A program made the translations under genes and the position numbers. Positions 23,699 to 30,884 of a stretch of DNA of 64,000 nucleotides are shown here, piece by piece. Below the pieces are notes generated by a model. The model did no database searches, was not told the origin of the DNA, and saw nothing but the letters and a program-made list of their open reading frames with translations. This DNA comes from Halobacillus sp. A5 (GTDB taxonomy: Bacteria > Bacillota > Bacilli > Bacillales > Halobacillaceae). The number at the start of each line of letters is the position of its first letter. Positions within the stretch are counted from its first letter, which is position 1. The stretch spans positions 1 through 64,000 of the forward strand of contig NZ_JAIZEO010000007.1 in NCBI RefSeq assembly GCF_024189315.1. Reading direction: 5' to 3'.

Positions 23699-24370
23699 AT
23701 GCTCATAAAACGGATTTGTTGCAGTTTAAAAGAAGGGAAAAAGCAAACATTTTCTCAACAGCAGAAACAGTGGAACACCCTGTGTAAGATGGATGGCTTT
23801 TTAGGGCAGATCGGCGGCTTTAGCATCAATGAACCAAAGACGGCATGGATCTATTCTTTTTGGAATAAGGAAGAGGATTATCGGAAGTTTATGGCTGAGA
23901 TTCATGACACAATTGCTGATCACTCTGGACAAGCAAACAGTTACACAACAATAGAGGTGGCGTTGTTTCAACTCAAGTCTAAGGTGGTCGGTTCAGAAAA
24001 AGAAATAGCTCATATGATTAGAAGAGCAGCGTACATACGAACGGCTTTTTCAAAAGTTAAAGAGCAAAGAATCGATCAGTTCATTGAGAAGCAGCAGACG
24101 GTGTGGAATACGGGAATGCAGCGATCTGACGGTATAATAGGCGGACTGTTTGCGCAATCCAATAAGCTGAGTAATGAGTATATGGTCGTCACTGGCTGGG
24201 AGAGTGAAAAGCATCATCAAGAGTATGTAGATGAACACTTTCCTGAATTGTTGAAACAAGCAAAAACAGGTGAGGATGTATTGGAGCTTTCAGGTGACCA
24301 ATTCAAAGTTGAAGAATCATGGCGGATCTATCCTGAAATAGATATAGGGATCAGAGAGCAGCGTACATAG
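23699..24370 (+). CDS. DUF4937 (YdbC-like) protein
   Basis: 223 residues from ATG 23699, which has GGGAGGG upstream; a TTG six codons earlier is less likely. The sequence is two tandem ferredoxin-like halves. The first has KRICCSLKEGKKQTFSQQQKQW...GFLGQIGGF, the second RTAFSKVKEQRIDQFIEKQQTVWNTGMQRSDGIIGGLF. This repeat is typical of the YdbC/DUF4937 group, related in fold to ABM-type monooxygenases. No activity has been demonstrated. It is cytoplasmic, since no signal is visible. Confidence 0.8.
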   Translation: MLIKRICCSLKEGKKQTFSQQQKQWNTLCKMDGFLGQIGGFSINEPKTAWIYSFWNKEEDYRKFMAEIHDTIADHSGQANSYTTIEVALFQLKSKVVGSEKEIAHMIRRAAYIRTAFSKVKEQRIDQFIEKQQTVWNTGMQRSDGIIGGLFAQSNKLSNEYMVVTGWESEKHHQEYVDEHFPELLKQAKTGEDVLELSGDQFKVEESWRIYPEIDIGIREQRT

Positions 24371-24510
24371 ACGTAAAGGATTTAAGAAAGAGTGACTTAA
24401 CAAGCATCTGGATGAAACGATCAAGGAAGGGAGTAAGAAAATATGCAAGATGTTACTCCTTCTCGATGGACTCTTAGTTGATATTCTTTAACGGCATTCA
24501 TTGGGGGAAC

Positions 24511-24550
24511 AATAAGAAGTATGTATCTTTATAGAACATACTCCTTATTA
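24511..24550. terminator. Stem-loop between convergent genes
   Basis: AATAAGAAGTATGT (24511-24524) pairs with ACATACTCCTTATT (24536-24549) with one mismatch. It is placed between the YdbC-like gene and the convergent gene at 24566. Confidence 0.55.
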
Positions 24551-24565
24551 AAATCACCCTTCAAA

Positions 24566-25171
24566 TTACTTATTTGACTTCTCCACCCATAAATTCACTT
24601 GTAAATTAGTAACCGTCACCTCTACGGCAGGCTCTTCTTTTGAATCGATATTTTTCATTTGTTCTGGAGGAATTAAATAAAATCCAAATTCGTCCCCATC
24701 GCGATAATTTAATCCAGAAGATTCAGAAGGAGATAAATCAAAAGTTTCGCCTTTATACACGGCCTCCGCTTCCGCATTGAAATGACTAGTAAAACCGTTA
24801 TTATTATGTACGTGTTCCAAACCAGAAACTAATGTCGCCCCATCCTTGTCATAACTCCCGCTTGATCTGAAAGTTACTTTGTATTCTGAACCACTATGCG
24901 TTACGTTCGTTACATAAATTTTATTTTCACTATCCTCAAAGAGCACTTTTCCTTCGTTACTCTCTAAATCACTTAAATCAATTTCAACGGTATGTTCTCC
25001 TTCCTGAGGAAAGGTCTTATGATAATAATCCTCTATGTTACTAGTTATATAGCTGATACCTTTGGATTGTAATTGGTAGCCCTCAATTATTCGTGGGATC
25101 AGCAGGATGCCAACTGCGATAATTGCCATCAGGATAAATAACGTATTTAAACTAAATAATCTTCTTCTCAT
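24566..25171 (-). CDS. Membrane-anchored extracellular protein, unknown
   Basis: 201 residues. One N-terminal hydrophobic segment (LNTLFILMAIIAVGILLIPRII) with a basic start MRRR makes it a signal-anchor protein with the rest outside. The outer part is beta-rich and acidic (HTVEIDLSDLESNEGKVLFED, SEYKVTFRSSGSYDKDG, VEVTVTNLQVNLWVEKS). AAGGGGGAAC precedes the ATG. I do not recognise a family. Confidence 0.7.
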   Translation of the reverse strand: MRRRLFSLNTLFILMAIIAVGILLIPRIIEGYQLQSKGISYITSNIEDYYHKTFPQEGEHTVEIDLSDLESNEGKVLFEDSENKIYVTNVTHSGSEYKVTFRSSGSYDKDGATLVSGLEHVHNNNGFTSHFNAEAEAVYKGETFDLSPSESSGLNYRDGDEFGFYLIPPEQMKNIDSKEEPAVEVTVTNLQVNLWVEKSNK

Positions 25172-25307
25172 ATATGTTCCCCCTTATAAAATCCGATTCG
25201 TAATCTATTAAACTAACATGATAAGCTATTATAAGCTTATTCATGAAAGAGAAGGGTATTTATTCCAAATATAATGGTTAGGTTTATTTTACCATTTTTG
25301 TCTATTT

Positions 25308-25850
25308 ATGTTACTTGGGATTTTTGAGGATGATAGAATTATTAGACAAATATTTTTTGGAGGGATTTATATCTTTAAAAAAGGACTAGTAATTGGGATT
25401 ATTGGACTGCTTTTAGTATTTTTTACTACTATGCCAGTATCTGCTCTAAGTCAAATTCTTGTTATAGGGCCTGAGCCTGGGGTGGATGATGTTGGACCGG
25501 AATTTACAACGACAGAAACAGTTAGTAGAAGTGAAGTAGTAGATTTTCATGATGATGTGGAATATGCAGAAGCAAGGGAAGATGATTTGAATTCTCTTCG
25601 CTATGCTTTAGCTTCAGCTGCAGTAACTCACCCAATTACTAAATCACTTGGAAAGACTCTGACAGCTGCTGGTGCATCACAGATTGTTTCAAGCTTAATA
25701 CTCAATAGAGGTTTAGCGTCAGAAAACATTCAAGATGTTTTAAATAGTTCTACAGCAAACGAATTTGATGTTAGTATAAAGTATGAAAAAAAGACTCGTG
25801 GTCAAGATAAGTGGTATGAGCCTGCTGCGATGAGTATCAATCCAGCGTAA
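25308..25850 (+). CDS. Secreted protein of unknown function (start uncertain)
   Basis: The frame from ATG 25308 gives 180 residues, but that ATG has no ribosome binding site. A strong GGAGG at 25359-25363 stands seven bases before ATC 25371, from which the text reads (M)FKKGLVIGIIGLLLVFFTTMPVSALS, a complete signal peptide ending in ASA-like VSA. The true start may therefore be a non-AUG codon. The mature part (ILVIGPEPGVDDVGPEF..., SLRYALASAAVTHPITKSLGKTLTAAGASQIVSSLIL) is not recognised. A good terminator follows. Confidence 0.6.
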   Translation: MLLGIFEDDRIIRQIFFGGIYIFKKGLVIGIIGLLLVFFTTMPVSALSQILVIGPEPGVDDVGPEFTTTETVSRSEVVDFHDDVEYAEAREDDLNSLRYALASAAVTHPITKSLGKTLTAAGASQIVSSLILNRGLASENIQDVLNSSTANEFDVSIKYEKKTRGQDKWYEPAAMSINPA

Positions 25851-25856
25851 GTTTAA

Positions 25857-25893
25857 ATAAGGCTGTTTTTTAACAGCCTTATTATCTTTTTTT
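25857..25893. terminator. Bidirectional terminator
   Basis: AATAAGGCTGTT (25857-25868) and AACAGCCTTATT (25872-25883) with a T run after 25886. The minus-strand gene ends inside the 3' arm. Confidence 0.8.
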
Positions 25894-26058
25894 ATTTTTT
25901 CCAGAACCAAATATCTCATAAAGAAAGATACAAAAAGCAGCACTTATCCCTAAAATTATAAAGTTGCTTACTTTAGGTAGATTTAAGATAGATATCAGAA
26001 GTATGAAAATAATAAGCACTATAATAAATCCTAAGTAATCTTTTTTTCTCTTTGACAT
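25882..26058 (-). CDS. Small two-TM membrane protein (58 aa)
   Basis: 58 residues. ATG 26058 follows GGAGTGATAAT, a good ribosome binding site. The protein has a basic start MSKRKKDY, two hydrophobic segments (LGFIIVLIIFILLISIL and FIILGISAAFCIFLYEIF) and a basic tail GSGKNKKR. Charge distribution and start site support a real gene despite its size. Family and function are unknown. Confidence 0.6.
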   Translation of the reverse strand: MSKRKKDYLGFIIVLIIFILLISILNLPKVSNFIILGISAAFCIFLYEIFGSGKNKKR

Positions 26059-26153
26059 ATTATCACTCCATATTTATTTCTTCTAGGAACTCCTCAAGAT
26101 GTTAACATGGTTTTAGTTTTATTACTATAATTCAATTTCTTTTAGGTTTTCAA

Positions 26154-26212
26154 TGTCGGTACCTGCCTCCCGCTCTGCTAAAGTGGTAACGCACTGCGGG
26201 TCAGGCGCTATG
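26154..26212. repeat. REP-like 59-bp repeat, copy 2 (right end decayed)
   Basis: It begins TGTCGGTACCTGCCTCCCG and keeps the loop GCTCTGCTAAAGTGG then TAACGCACT of copy 1 (22219), but its right arm ends TCAGGCGCTATGA instead of CAGGCGCCGACA. Confidence 0.75.
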
Positions 26213-26266
26213 AAAATGAAGATAGCAGCAAACGGGTTGACGTACTAGTCGACTTGTACTAAGATT

Positions 26267-26452
26267 CTACAAATCTTTACTTCTCCTGTTTTGGCTTGGA
26301 GCAATCAGCAAACCACTCAAGAAGCCTCCAGTTGCTGAACCAGCTAGGGCAATCCAATTTGGAGGTTCCCCTTTTAAAAGTAAAGATAATAAAATCCATA
26401 CAATGGGATATAGAATTGTAGCTGCGGATGCCCAGATAAGTCGGTTCCTCAA
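26267..26452 (-). CDS. Small two-TM membrane protein
   Basis: 61 residues with two hydrophobic segments (IWASAATILYPIVWILLSLLL and WIALAGSATGGFLSGLLIA) and a basic C-terminus NRRSKDL. The glycine-rich second segment is typical of small envelope proteins. The ATG follows AGGAGGATTAAATT. Function unknown. Confidence 0.55.
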   Translation of the reverse strand: MRNRLIWASAATILYPIVWILLSLLLKGEPPNWIALAGSATGGFLSGLLIAPSQNRRSKDL

Positions 26453-26554
26453 TTTAATCCTCCTAGTTTTAACTCCTATGTACCTTCTCGGTAAAAATTA
26501 GTACCAAATAAAACAGATTTTTTGATTTACGGGGGAATCATCTCCAATGCTTTG

Positions 26555-26749
26555 CTATGATCCAGCCATTAATTGAAGAAGGACAAAAGCTATTAATGGA
26601 ATCGCGATCCCCACACCTCTGTAAATGAGTAATTGATTTTCAGAAACTTGTTCACCTTTTTGCTCTTTCCACACAGGATAAAAATATGCAATGACGACTG
26701 CAGCTATAAGAGTGATTGACATTATGATCGTGCCTGCGATAAAAAACAT
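26555..26749 (-). CDS. Small two-TM membrane protein
   Basis: 64 residues. Segment one is FFIAGTIIMSITLIAAVVIAYFYPVW, then a charged loop KEQKGEQVSENQ, then LLIYRGVGIAIPLIAFVLLQLM. The ATG follows GGAGGTAATTAA, a strong site. No family is recognised. Confidence 0.6.
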   Translation of the reverse strand: MFFIAGTIIMSITLIAAVVIAYFYPVWKEQKGEQVSENQLLIYRGVGIAIPLIAFVLLQLMAGS

Positions 26750-26833
26750 TTAATTACCTCCAATTTTGTGAAATATTCCTTAGTAATAATATTTCAAAAC
26801 AAAAAGTGGTGATCTCAAGGGGGAGTATAATGA

Positions 26834-27322
26834 ATGAGGTCAGATAGAACATGGATTAATGAAATTCAGGAATCAGATTTTAAATATGTAAAAGAGCTTT
26901 ACGTGGATCCGACAGTTAGAAAATATCTTGGAGGACCTCCTAAAGAAGAGATGGTACCTTCAATATTTGATGACATGATAAATTCAGACAGAAATTCTTT
27001 GTATTGGGTGGTTCGGGAGATTGAGTCAAGTGGATTTATTGGGTTAGTTTCACTAGGTCCGCATCATGATGGGGAAGATGTAGAGATTTCATATCAATTA
27101 TTACCTCCTTGGTGGGGGAAAGGCTACGGTACGGAAGTGGTCAAAGAAGTCATAGATTATGCATTCAATGAGCTAAATCTAGTAAAAGTCATTGCTGAAA
27201 CCCAAACCGCAAACATTTATTCTTGCAGGCTCTTAGAAAAAGCAGGGATGGAATTAGACAAAATAATTACTCGCTTTGGTGAAAAACAATCTATTTATTC
27301 TTTAAAGAAACAAAATACATAA
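26834..27322 (+). CDS. GNAT N-acetyltransferase (RimJ/RimL type)
   Basis: 162 residues. ESSGFIGLVSLG and DVEISYQLLPPWWGKGYGTEVVKEVIDYAF give the Acetyltransf_3 core with its acetyl-CoA loop, followed by NLVKVIAETQTANIYSCRLLEKAGM. The ATG at 26834 follows AAGGGGGAG. A short, diverged copy of its N-terminal part lies at 28310-28390, so this region has undergone duplication or recombination. The acceptor is unknown. Confidence 0.88.
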   Translation: MRSDRTWINEIQESDFKYVKELYVDPTVRKYLGGPPKEEMVPSIFDDMINSDRNSLYWVVREIESSGFIGLVSLGPHHDGEDVEISYQLLPPWWGKGYGTEVVKEVIDYAFNELNLVKVIAETQTANIYSCRLLEKAGMELDKIITRFGEKQSIYSLKKQNT

Positions 27323-27465
27323 CAAATTCTTTTCATCCCACATTCCATAGCGTTATTTGCCAATAGAAGAGTAATTTTATTAGTGGCACTTCCTTAATGT
27401 GTGGGGCTTGCTTAAGTTATGTATAAATTAATAGGAAACAGGGTACCTGTGATAGAAATTTAAAA

Positions 27466-27636
27466 TTAATCAGGGGACTTTCTCTTACGCTTAAATTCAA
27501 TGGTAAATATCTCAAGCAGTAACGTAGTAACTAATGCAACAAGTAGGTAATCTGGTAATTCTGTTAGAATGATAACTGAAAAAAAGAGAACGAAAACCAT
27601 TATAAGTTCTAAATATTTCTTCTTCCTTTTACTCAA
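27466..27636 (-). CDS. Small two-TM membrane protein
   Basis: 56 residues from TTG 27636, which has GGAGGAGG eight bases upstream (27645-27652). An upstream TTG at 27666 would put that site inside the gene. The start MSKRKKKYLEL is basic, and two hydrophobic segments (IMVFVLFFSVIILTEL, YLLVALVTTLLLEIFTIEF) and a basic tail KRKRKS follow. Function unknown. Confidence 0.55.
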   Translation of the reverse strand: MSKRKKKYLELIMVFVLFFSVIILTELPDYLLVALVTTLLLEIFTIEFKRKRKSPD

Positions 27637-27758
27637 GTACTTTTCCTCCTCCAACATTCGATTCAATACATGTCTTTACCCTAAATCCCCTATTTTCAAA
27701 ATAATAGGAGAAAGGTAAAGTCATTCTAATGCTATTCAGCAATTGGGAGGTGGTTTGA

Positions 27759-28038
27759 TTGGCTTTAACGAACATAACAATAAAGATTTATAGTCTGTGC
27801 TCTCTATTCTCTGGGGTAGCGGGTATGTTCTTTATCATTACGCCTTTTGTTAGGAATCTTTCAATTCAGCGAGGTTCTCTTCGCAGGACTGATTCTGTAC
27901 ATAGCTTCTTTTATTTTTTCTATAAAAGCTTTGATCCGAAAAGAGAAAAGTATTATGAAGTACGCTCCTTTTATTTTACTTGTTCCGTTTATCTTTTTGA
28001 TCATCAGTCTGGGGCCAATGATTGGAATTACTGTTTAG
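27759..28038 (+). pseudogene. Small membrane protein gene, frameshifted
   Basis: TTG 27759 follows GGGAGGTGG and begins MALTNITIKIYSLCSLFSGVAGMFFIITP. Near 27843 the hydrophobic text shifts to another frame, LLLGIFQFSEVLFAGLILYIASFIFSIKALIRKEK... to LIISLGPMIGITV, ending at 28038. Together the two parts form one four-TM protein of about 92 residues. Read straight on, the first frame loses its hydrophobic character. A single indel explains it; real decay or a base-call error are both possible. Confidence 0.6.
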
Positions 28039-28062
28039 AAATTGATAAATTGGAGGATTTTT

Positions 28063-28281
28063 ATGAAAGTTAATATTTTTAAAGGAATTGCATTATTCAG
28101 CCTAGTTCTAATTATCATAGGTTATTTTATGGATTTGACGTATTCACAAGATTTGCTAAGTATACTAACAACAATAATATTGTTATCCCTGGGTACTGCA
28201 TCTTTTCTCAAGGAAGAAAAAGTGTTTGGAGGAATAGTAATTGGTCTAGGATTGCTTTTTGCAATATACATAATTCTTTGA
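28063..28281 (+). CDS. Small two/three-TM membrane protein
   Basis: 72 residues from ATG 28063, chosen because GGAGG lies eight bases upstream; a longer frame from 28042 has no such site. Hydrophobic segments are GIALFSLVLIIIGYFM, LLSILTTIILLSLGTASFL and VFGGIVIGLGLLFAIYIIL. It follows the frameshifted membrane gene closely and was probably co-transcribed with it. Function unknown. Confidence 0.6.
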   Translation: MKVNIFKGIALFSLVLIIIGYFMDLTYSQDLLSILTTIILLSLGTASFLKEEKVFGGIVIGLGLLFAIYIIL

Positions 28282-28309
28282 AAAATTTGATGGTGTCCTC
28301 TCCCGCTCC

Positions 28310-28390
28310 GAATACGTAAAAGAGCAATATATAAATCCGATGGTAAGAAAATATCTTGAGGAACACGTAAAAAAGAGATTGTACCTCTAG
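28310..28390 (+). pseudogene. GNAT gene fragment (relic of a 26834-like gene)
   Basis: The text EYVKEQYINPMVRKYLEE matches KYVKELYVDPTVRKYLGG of the GNAT enzyme at 26834, residues about 16-33. The DNA is also clearly alike (TACGTAAAAGAGCA, AGAAAATATCTTG). It has no start codon and ends in a stop after 26 codons. Confidence 0.7.
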
Positions 28391-28420
28391 AAAATGATAT
28401 TTCGCAAGGAGAAATCTTTA

Positions 28421-29164
28421 ATGAGACACATCTATGCTTTCGAATCCAGATCAGAATATGACCAACATGAAGCCGCCATCGAAGAATTTAAAAATCAACT
28501 TACTTATTATCAAAAATACTTAGAAGATAACTTTGCCCTTAAAGATCTTCCTAAAGCATTCGTATGGACATCAAAAGAGGCAGCGACCAACGTATTTTCC
28601 GACCTCCCGATTCCCGCATTTACGAATAAAGATACAATTTTCCTTTCTCCTGAGGTATCAGCGTGGAGGGAGCTGTTTCTCGATCAGTTGGAGGACAAAA
28701 AGAATGCTTCGATTGAAGCATATTATCATAACCTGCCACTCAATCAAATACTTACCATCGCGGGTCACGAGTTAACCCATCACATAGATTTGTTTGTCGA
28801 TGAGTTTGATGAAGAGCGGGCGGACAGCATCTGGTTTGAGGAGGGGGTGTGCGATTACTTAGCGAGAAAATACATGCTGAGTGATTCAGAGTTTCAAGAG
28901 ATCGTACAGGTAGAATCACAATTAGTCGAAATGTTTAAGGACAGGTACGGCGATCATTCCCTGGACGATTTTGGCCATGCAAGTTATCAAGGCAGTTTGA
29001 CAAGCATTATGTTCGACTATTGGCGCAGCTTCCTCGTTGTAAAGGATTTAGTTGAAGTTCAGTTCAGGAACGATATTCACCAGGTGTTTAAGACCTATCA
29101 TAAATGGCACCAGGAAGGAAGAAAAGTCCCGTTAACTCACTTCTTTAACAAGGAAGAAAGGTGA
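28421..29164 (+). CDS. Gluzincin-type zinc metallopeptidase-like protein
   Basis: 247 residues from ATG 28421 after AAGGAGA; a longer frame from 28394 lacks a site. HELTHH at residues 116-121 is an HExxH zinc motif, and WFEEGVCDYLARKY twenty residues later supplies a third ligand Glu (140 or 141), the arrangement of gluzincins such as the Peptidase_MA group. No signal peptide is visible, so it is likely cytoplasmic. It is directly upstream of, and probably co-transcribed with, the GrpB, membrane-protein and nucleotidyltransferase genes. Confidence 0.78.
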   Translation: MRHIYAFESRSEYDQHEAAIEEFKNQLTYYQKYLEDNFALKDLPKAFVWTSKEAATNVFSDLPIPAFTNKDTIFLSPEVSAWRELFLDQLEDKKNASIEAYYHNLPLNQILTIAGHELTHHIDLFVDEFDEERADSIWFEEGVCDYLARKYMLSDSEFQEIVQVESQLVEMFKDRYGDHSLDDFGHASYQGSLTSIMFDYWRSFLVVKDLVEVQFRNDIHQVFKTYHKWHQEGRKVPLTHFFNKEER

Positions 29165-29168
29165 TCAT

Positions 29169-29696
29169 TTGAGAAAAGTCGAAGTTGAACCTTATCAGGA
29201 AAAATGGGCAGCGATGTTTTTAGACGAAGCGAAAACGCTGCGAGAGATTTTTACGGAGGAACTACTTGAGATTCATCACATTGGCAGCACCTCTGTGCCT
29301 GGATTACTGGCTAAACCCGTTATTGATATCATGCCGGTCATAAAAGACATAACAAGCGTAGAGCAACATAATGTGGAAATGAAGCAGATGGGATATAATC
29401 CAAAGGGTGAGAATGGCATTCCGCAACGGAGATATTTTGAAAAAGGCGGCGATCGACGCACGCATCATGTTCATTTTTACCAGGCGGGGAGCCCTGAAAT
29501 TAAACGACATCTGGCGTTTCGTGATTATTTGCGAACGCATCCCCAAGATAAGCAGCAGTATGGAGAATTAAAAAAGACGCTGGCAAAGCAGTTTCCCTAC
29601 GACATAGCGGCTTATATCCACGGTAAAGAACAGCTGGTGAGAGAAATCGAAAGTAGAGCACTGATCTGGCATGCCAGGGAGCATGAGAATAGATAG
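29169..29696 (+). CDS. GrpB family protein (UPF0157)
   Basis: 175 residues. The GrpB pattern is clear: VEPYQEKWAAMFLDEAKTL, HIGSTSVPGLLAKPVIDIMPVI (a nucleotidyltransferase-fold strand with conserved GST and D.D residues), RYFEKGG and THHVHFYQAGSPEIKRHLAFRDYLR. The family belongs to the nucleotidyltransferase superfamily; in fused forms it accompanies CoaE, but its reaction is unproven. The start is TTG 29169 with AAAGGTGATC upstream. It lies four bases after the metallopeptidase stop. Confidence 0.93.
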   Translation: MRKVEVEPYQEKWAAMFLDEAKTLREIFTEELLEIHHIGSTSVPGLLAKPVIDIMPVIKDITSVEQHNVEMKQMGYNPKGENGIPQRRYFEKGGDRRTHHVHFYQAGSPEIKRHLAFRDYLRTHPQDKQQYGELKKTLAKQFPYDIAAYIHGKEQLVREIESRALIWHAREHENR

Positions 29697-29707
29697 GAGT
29701 GTTTCGT

Positions 29708-29908
29708 ATGAGAAATCCTGACAGCTTACCGAAAAAGAAACGATACCAGCAGGGCTTCTCCGTCATATATTTAGTGGCAGCAGTGGTCCTGGCTTCCACT
29801 GTTTTTGATGACTACAATGTCTTTTTAGTGAGTGCTGTTATGTTGACGGTTTACTGCCTTCTTAAATTTCTTGTGGGCGTTTATGTAGGAAGAAACGATA
29901 ATTTATGA
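29708..29908 (+). CDS. Small two-TM membrane protein
   Basis: 66 residues. ATG 29708 has AGGAGTG about eight bases upstream and is preferred to the GTG at 29699. A basic N-terminus (MRNPDSLPKKKRYQQG) is followed by FSVIYLVAAVVLASTVF and VFLVSAVMLTVYCLLKFLVGVYV. Its stop overlaps the next start by four bases (ATGA), so expression is coupled to the nucleotidyltransferase gene. Function unknown. Confidence 0.65.
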   Translation: MRNPDSLPKKKRYQQGFSVIYLVAAVVLASTVFDDYNVFLVSAVMLTVYCLLKFLVGVYVGRNDNL

Positions 29909-30678
29909 CCAACCCTATAAATATAGAGCATTTTGTTTTGAATCTACTAAATGAGACGAAGCAAATCATTGGTAATGAGATCATCGGCTTTTACCTGCAC
30001 GGCTCATTAGCAATGGGCGGATTCAATCCCGGCAGCAGTGACATTGATCTATTAGTGGTCACTAACCATTGGCTGGGTGTCGAAAAAAAGAAGAGACTGG
30101 CTGAACTATTTCTAAGATACTCCGGTGCTCCTTACCCCATAGAAATTAGCTTTTTACATAAAGAGCAAGTACTTAAAGGCAGCCATCCTTTTCCTTTTGA
30201 CTTTCACTATAGTGAATGTTGGAGGGAGCGCTATGCCGCGGCTTTATCCAATGGTTCATCTATATACATAAATGAAGAAGTAAGCACAGACCCGGATTTA
30301 GCTGCACATATTCAAGTGCTTCGTCACCGGGGTGTTTGTCTTGAAGGCGAACCAATTGCTGAGGTCTTTCCTGTGATCCCGCCCGAAGACTATTTATCCT
30401 CCATTATGGGAGATTATGAAGAATGTGTAGTAAATATAGAAAGAGATCCTATTTACTGCACGTTAAATATGCTGCGAGTCCTGATGTATTTGAAAACAGG
30501 GGCTGTAGTGTCAAAGGAAGAAGCGGGTGAATGGGGGATGTCGGCTTTCCCTGAAGAGCTTGTCAGGACTATTGAGAAAGCGGTAGGTGGTTATCGGGGG
30601 AATCCAGCGCTTTACTCGTTTGATCGAAACGAACTTCTTTTGTTAAAGGAACATATACAGAACTTAGTATCAAGATAA
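29905..30678 (+). CDS. Aminoglycoside adenylyltransferase-like protein (NTP_transf_2 + DUF4111)
   Basis: 257 residues. The nucleotidyltransferase motif GFYLHGSLAMGGF...SSDIDLLVV (residues 27-50) provides the two metal-binding aspartates, and the C-terminal half (RDPIYCTLNMLRVLMYLKTGAVVSKEEAGEW) is the DUF4111 helical domain. This is the architecture of ANT(3'')/AadA enzymes, which adenylate streptomycin and spectinomycin. Chromosomal relatives of this type need not confer resistance. It is the last gene of the operon that starts with the metallopeptidase. Confidence 0.85.
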   Translation: MTNPINIEHFVLNLLNETKQIIGNEIIGFYLHGSLAMGGFNPGSSDIDLLVVTNHWLGVEKKKRLAELFLRYSGAPYPIEISFLHKEQVLKGSHPFPFDFHYSECWRERYAAALSNGSSIYINEEVSTDPDLAAHIQVLRHRGVCLEGEPIAEVFPVIPPEDYLSSIMGDYEECVVNIERDPIYCTLNMLRVLMYLKTGAVVSKEEAGEWGMSAFPEELVRTIEKAVGGYRGNPALYSFDRNELLLLKEHIQNLVSR

Positions 30679-30884
30679 GGCAGGAAATGATTGTTATTCT
30701 TGATGGTTAGTATGAGTGTGATTAATGATGGTATAGTTAATGGACTATACAGCATTGAAGAGAAAGCCTCAGCCAACCTTAACAGCTGCAGGCATCAAAT
30801 TTGAACTTTTGATAATAATAGAAGATTGAAGTGCCCTATTTTTGGGATCTTACATGCTGCCACAAGTGAAAAGGGGATGATGTA

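Noticed and set aside
25308-25370. ATG 25308 as a reliable start of the secreted protein
   Set aside because: No ribosome site precedes it; it is kept only as the first canonical start, with the alternative reported.
22219-26212. Composite transposon bounded by the two 59-bp repeats
   Set aside because: No transposase, no target duplication seen, and the repeats are too short; more likely independent REP-like insertions.
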